Source of the DNA: Dokdonella_A sp963758365
Lineage (GTDB): Bacteria; Pseudomonadota; Gammaproteobacteria; Xanthomonadales; Rhodanobacteraceae
DNA length: 64,000 bases
Assembly (NCBI GenBank): GCA_963758365.1
Contig: CAVWVB010000001.1
Span: 2,356,001 to 2,420,000 of the forward strand
Reading direction: 5' to 3'
Shown: in pieces, positions 62,437 through 64,000 of the stretch
Layout of the letters: each line of letters opens with the position of its first letter
Numbering within the stretch: the first letter of the stretch is position 1
Made by a program: the position numbers and the translations under genes
The notes under the pieces: generated by a model
Database searches by the model: none
Told to the model about the DNA's origin: nothing
What the model saw: the letters and a program-made list of their open reading frames with translations, nothing else

Positions 62437-64000
62437 TCATTCGAATCCATCCGCGAAGATCGTGTCGCCGGCCTGGATAACGAGCAGGTTTGCGGACATC
62501 GCGGGCAGGCCCGACAGCGTGAGTGCGCTGCCTGCCAGAGTGCCGCTGTCGATCGCATGCACCGGATGCGTCGCGTCGAATCCATAGAGCGTCCACGCGC
62601 TGCCCGGCGCCGCGGCAAAATCCAGTGCGGCATCCTGCGCCGCCGTCGTCTTGTTGGTGAGCAGCACGAACGTGCGCGCGCCGGAGTGGAATGCGTAGGC
62701 GCCGAGCACATCGACATCGGCGCTGTGGGCGGCGACGCTGTCGCCCTGCACGCGCGAATGCGCGCCGTCGTAGTCGAGGAACAACGTGAACGCGCGCTCG
62801 ACCCGGGTGGTCGCGGCGGGCGCCACCCAGCGCGCGGCCATGTCGACACCCTCGCGCGCGAAGATCCCGAACAACTCCGCCTGCGCGACCGCGCCGCTGC
62901 CGGTGCCGTCGTTGCCCCAGTTGTACTCGGTGATCGCGAGCCGGGTGCCAGGACAGTACTGGTCGATCCACGCGCGCACGCGCGGGATCAGCTCCGGCTT
63001 GTCGTAGTGGTTCGCGTCGAAGTCGCCGAGATCGGCGATCCACGACTCGGACACCCAGTCCGGATCGTAGAGTTCCCTGAGCGAACGCAGACGCAGCGCC
63101 GCGGTCGTGGCCGAGTCGTCGTCGCTGAGCGCGACGTTGCTGCCCTGCGGGTAATAGTGCAGGTCCAGGTAGTCGACCGCATGCGCGCCGCCCGCGAGCG
63201 GATTCGCGCAGATCTGCTGCAGGTACCAGGCGACGAACGGCAGGCCGCCATGCGCCTGGCGATCGGCACCATCGAGGCAGTTGTCCGCGGCCGAGCCGAA
63301 CAGGTCGCAGTAACCCCAGGTGACCGGGCCGGTGACTTGCGCGGCGGGATCCTGCTGCTTGATCGCGGCGCCGTAGTCCGCGGCCCTGCTCCAGGTCTCG
63401 TCGTAGGTGGTCGGCAGCGGATGCACGTCGCGATGCGTCGAGTTCCAGAGCATGACTTCGTTGTCGAGCGAGTAGAAGCGCACGCCGCCGGCTGCGGCGC
63501 CGCCGAACGTGGCCTGCAGGTGCGCGATCCAGCCACGCTGGAACGTGGCATCGGCCTCGCTCGAGGTGTCGTGCGGATCGTTGCCGGTCACCAGCGTGGC
63601 GCCGTCCGGGCGAATGCCGTTGCCCGCATCCGCGTCGAACGGATCGGTCGACTGCTGCGCGCCATAGCGCGCGACCGAAAACCCGGCGAAGTACGGATGC
63701 GTGAGCGGGCTGTCCGCGCGCGGAACCCAGCCGATGGTCGGGATCGTCATGAGTACGTCGCTGCCCGCGGCGCGCGTCTCGCCGACGAACGCATCCGCCG
63801 CGTTGCCGGCCGGCGGCACCTGGCTGCGGTCCACGGCACCCGGAATGTTCTCGTAGTAGTAGTCCGACGCGGTGTTGTGCACGTCGACCTGCCAGTTGTA
63901 GCGCGTCGTCGAGTTGCCGCCCCAGCGCCGCAGCGGGTAGCCGATCGCGGCATTGCGCGCGCCATCGCCGTACGACACGCCGAAGATCAGCGGGCTGAAC
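62437..64000 (-). CDS. secreted glycoside hydrolase family 44 protein, 5' end beyond the window
   Basis: The window holds about 520 C-terminal residues; the frame stays open to base 64000, so the N-terminus is missing. GH44 hallmarks are the edge segment IFGVSYGD, PLRRWGGNSTTRYNW, FYSLDNEVMLWN (probable acid/base Glu) and LAITEYNWGNDG (probable nucleophile Glu). The family cleaves beta-1,4-glucans such as xyloglucan or carboxymethylcellulose, so this is a plant or algal polysaccharide degrader. After the barrel comes a beta-sandwich of about 110 residues. The chain ends TIFADGFE at the stop codon. Secretion is inferred from the family and the C-terminal peptide because the signal peptide lies outside the window. 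Confidence 0.92.
   Translation of the reverse strand, partial: FSPLIFGVSYGDGARNAAIGYPLRRWGGNSTTRYNWQVDVHNTASDYYYENIPGAVDRSQVPPAGNAADAFVGETRAAGSDVLMTIPTIGWVPRADSPLTHPYFAGFSVARYGAQQSTDPFDADAGNGIRPDGATLVTGNDPHDTSSEADATFQRGWIAHLQATFGGAAAGGVRFYSLDNEVMLWNSTHRDVHPLPTTYDETWSRAADYGAAIKQQDPAAQVTGPVTWGYCDLFGSAADNCLDGADRQAHGGLPFVAWYLQQICANPLAGGAHAVDYLDLHYYPQGSNVALSDDDSATTAALRLRSLRELYDPDWVSESWIADLGDFDANHYDKPELIPRVRAWIDQYCPGTRLAITEYNWGNDGTGSGAVAQAELFGIFAREGVDMAARWVAPAATTRVERAFTLFLDYDGAHSRVQGDSVAAHSADVDVLGAYAFHSGARTFVLLTNKTTAAQDAALDFAAAPGSAWTLYGFDATHPVHAIDSGTLAGSALTLSGLPAMSANLLVIQAGDTIFADGFE

Overview
The window is GC-rich (third codon positions are mostly G or C), gene-dense DNA from a gammaproteobacterium, most likely the order Lysobacterales/Xanthomonadales (Rhodanobacteraceae-like). 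I infer this from the family content (DinG/YoaA-type helicase, GlnS, HemE, a four-gene Mla/Pqi-like cassette with a STAS-fused permease, monofunctional RelA) and from large secreted proteins carrying the peptide IFADGFE, which I associate with that order. No prophage, transposase, CRISPR array, rRNA or tRNA was seen. It looks like ordinary chromosome.

Layout. 0-1.6 kb: a small WGR-domain protein and hemE. 1.8-9.6 kb: a 1260-aa secreted multidomain protein and a hybrid sensor kinase with a propeller sensor, both on the minus strand. 9.8-14.5 kb: two paralogous DUF697-type GTPases flanking an overlapping YceI - cytochrome b561 - YceI operon. 14.7-17.9 kb: a tandem pair of secreted delta-60-repeat proteins. 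18.0-20.2 kb: a VOC protein, a glutaredoxin-like protein and L-serine dehydratase. 20.1-23.2 kb: an EEP nuclease/phosphatase, a VTT membrane protein and a phospholipase-D lipoprotein, arranged as one operon. 23.4-31.4 kb: a secreted subtilase, a DinG/YoaA-type helicase, a TPR-like lipoprotein and PBP1B.

31.5-36 kb: one 1473-aa protein with three glycosyltransferase modules. 35.9-41.6 kb: relA, a transmembrane Ser/Thr kinase and an NRDE protein in one direction. 41.8-43.7 kb: two secreted proteins of unknown function, divergently arranged. 43.8-48.5 kb: hrpA and, divergent from it, dps. 48.5-55 kb: a ThrE-type exporter, the Mla/Pqi-like lipid-transport operon and mgtE. 55-62 kb: an EamA transporter, a glutathione transferase, several small DUF proteins, glnS and a nucleoside deaminase. 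61.9-62.4 kb: an array of palindromic REP-like units. 62.4 kb to the end: a secreted GH44 glycosidase cut by the window edge.

The most unusual theme is the peptide IFADGFE. It forms the extreme C-terminus of three exported proteins (16.1, 17.9 and 62.4 kb) and appears internally, with small changes, in three more (2.45, 24.6 and 42.5 kb). All six carriers have or should have signal peptides; no cytoplasmic protein here has it. It behaves like a protein-sorting or module-boundary signal that I cannot match to a named C-terminal sorting family. Much of the remaining content serves the envelope: peptidoglycan synthesis, cardiolipin-type phospholipid metabolism, lipid trafficking, YceI/b561 and cell-surface glycosylation.
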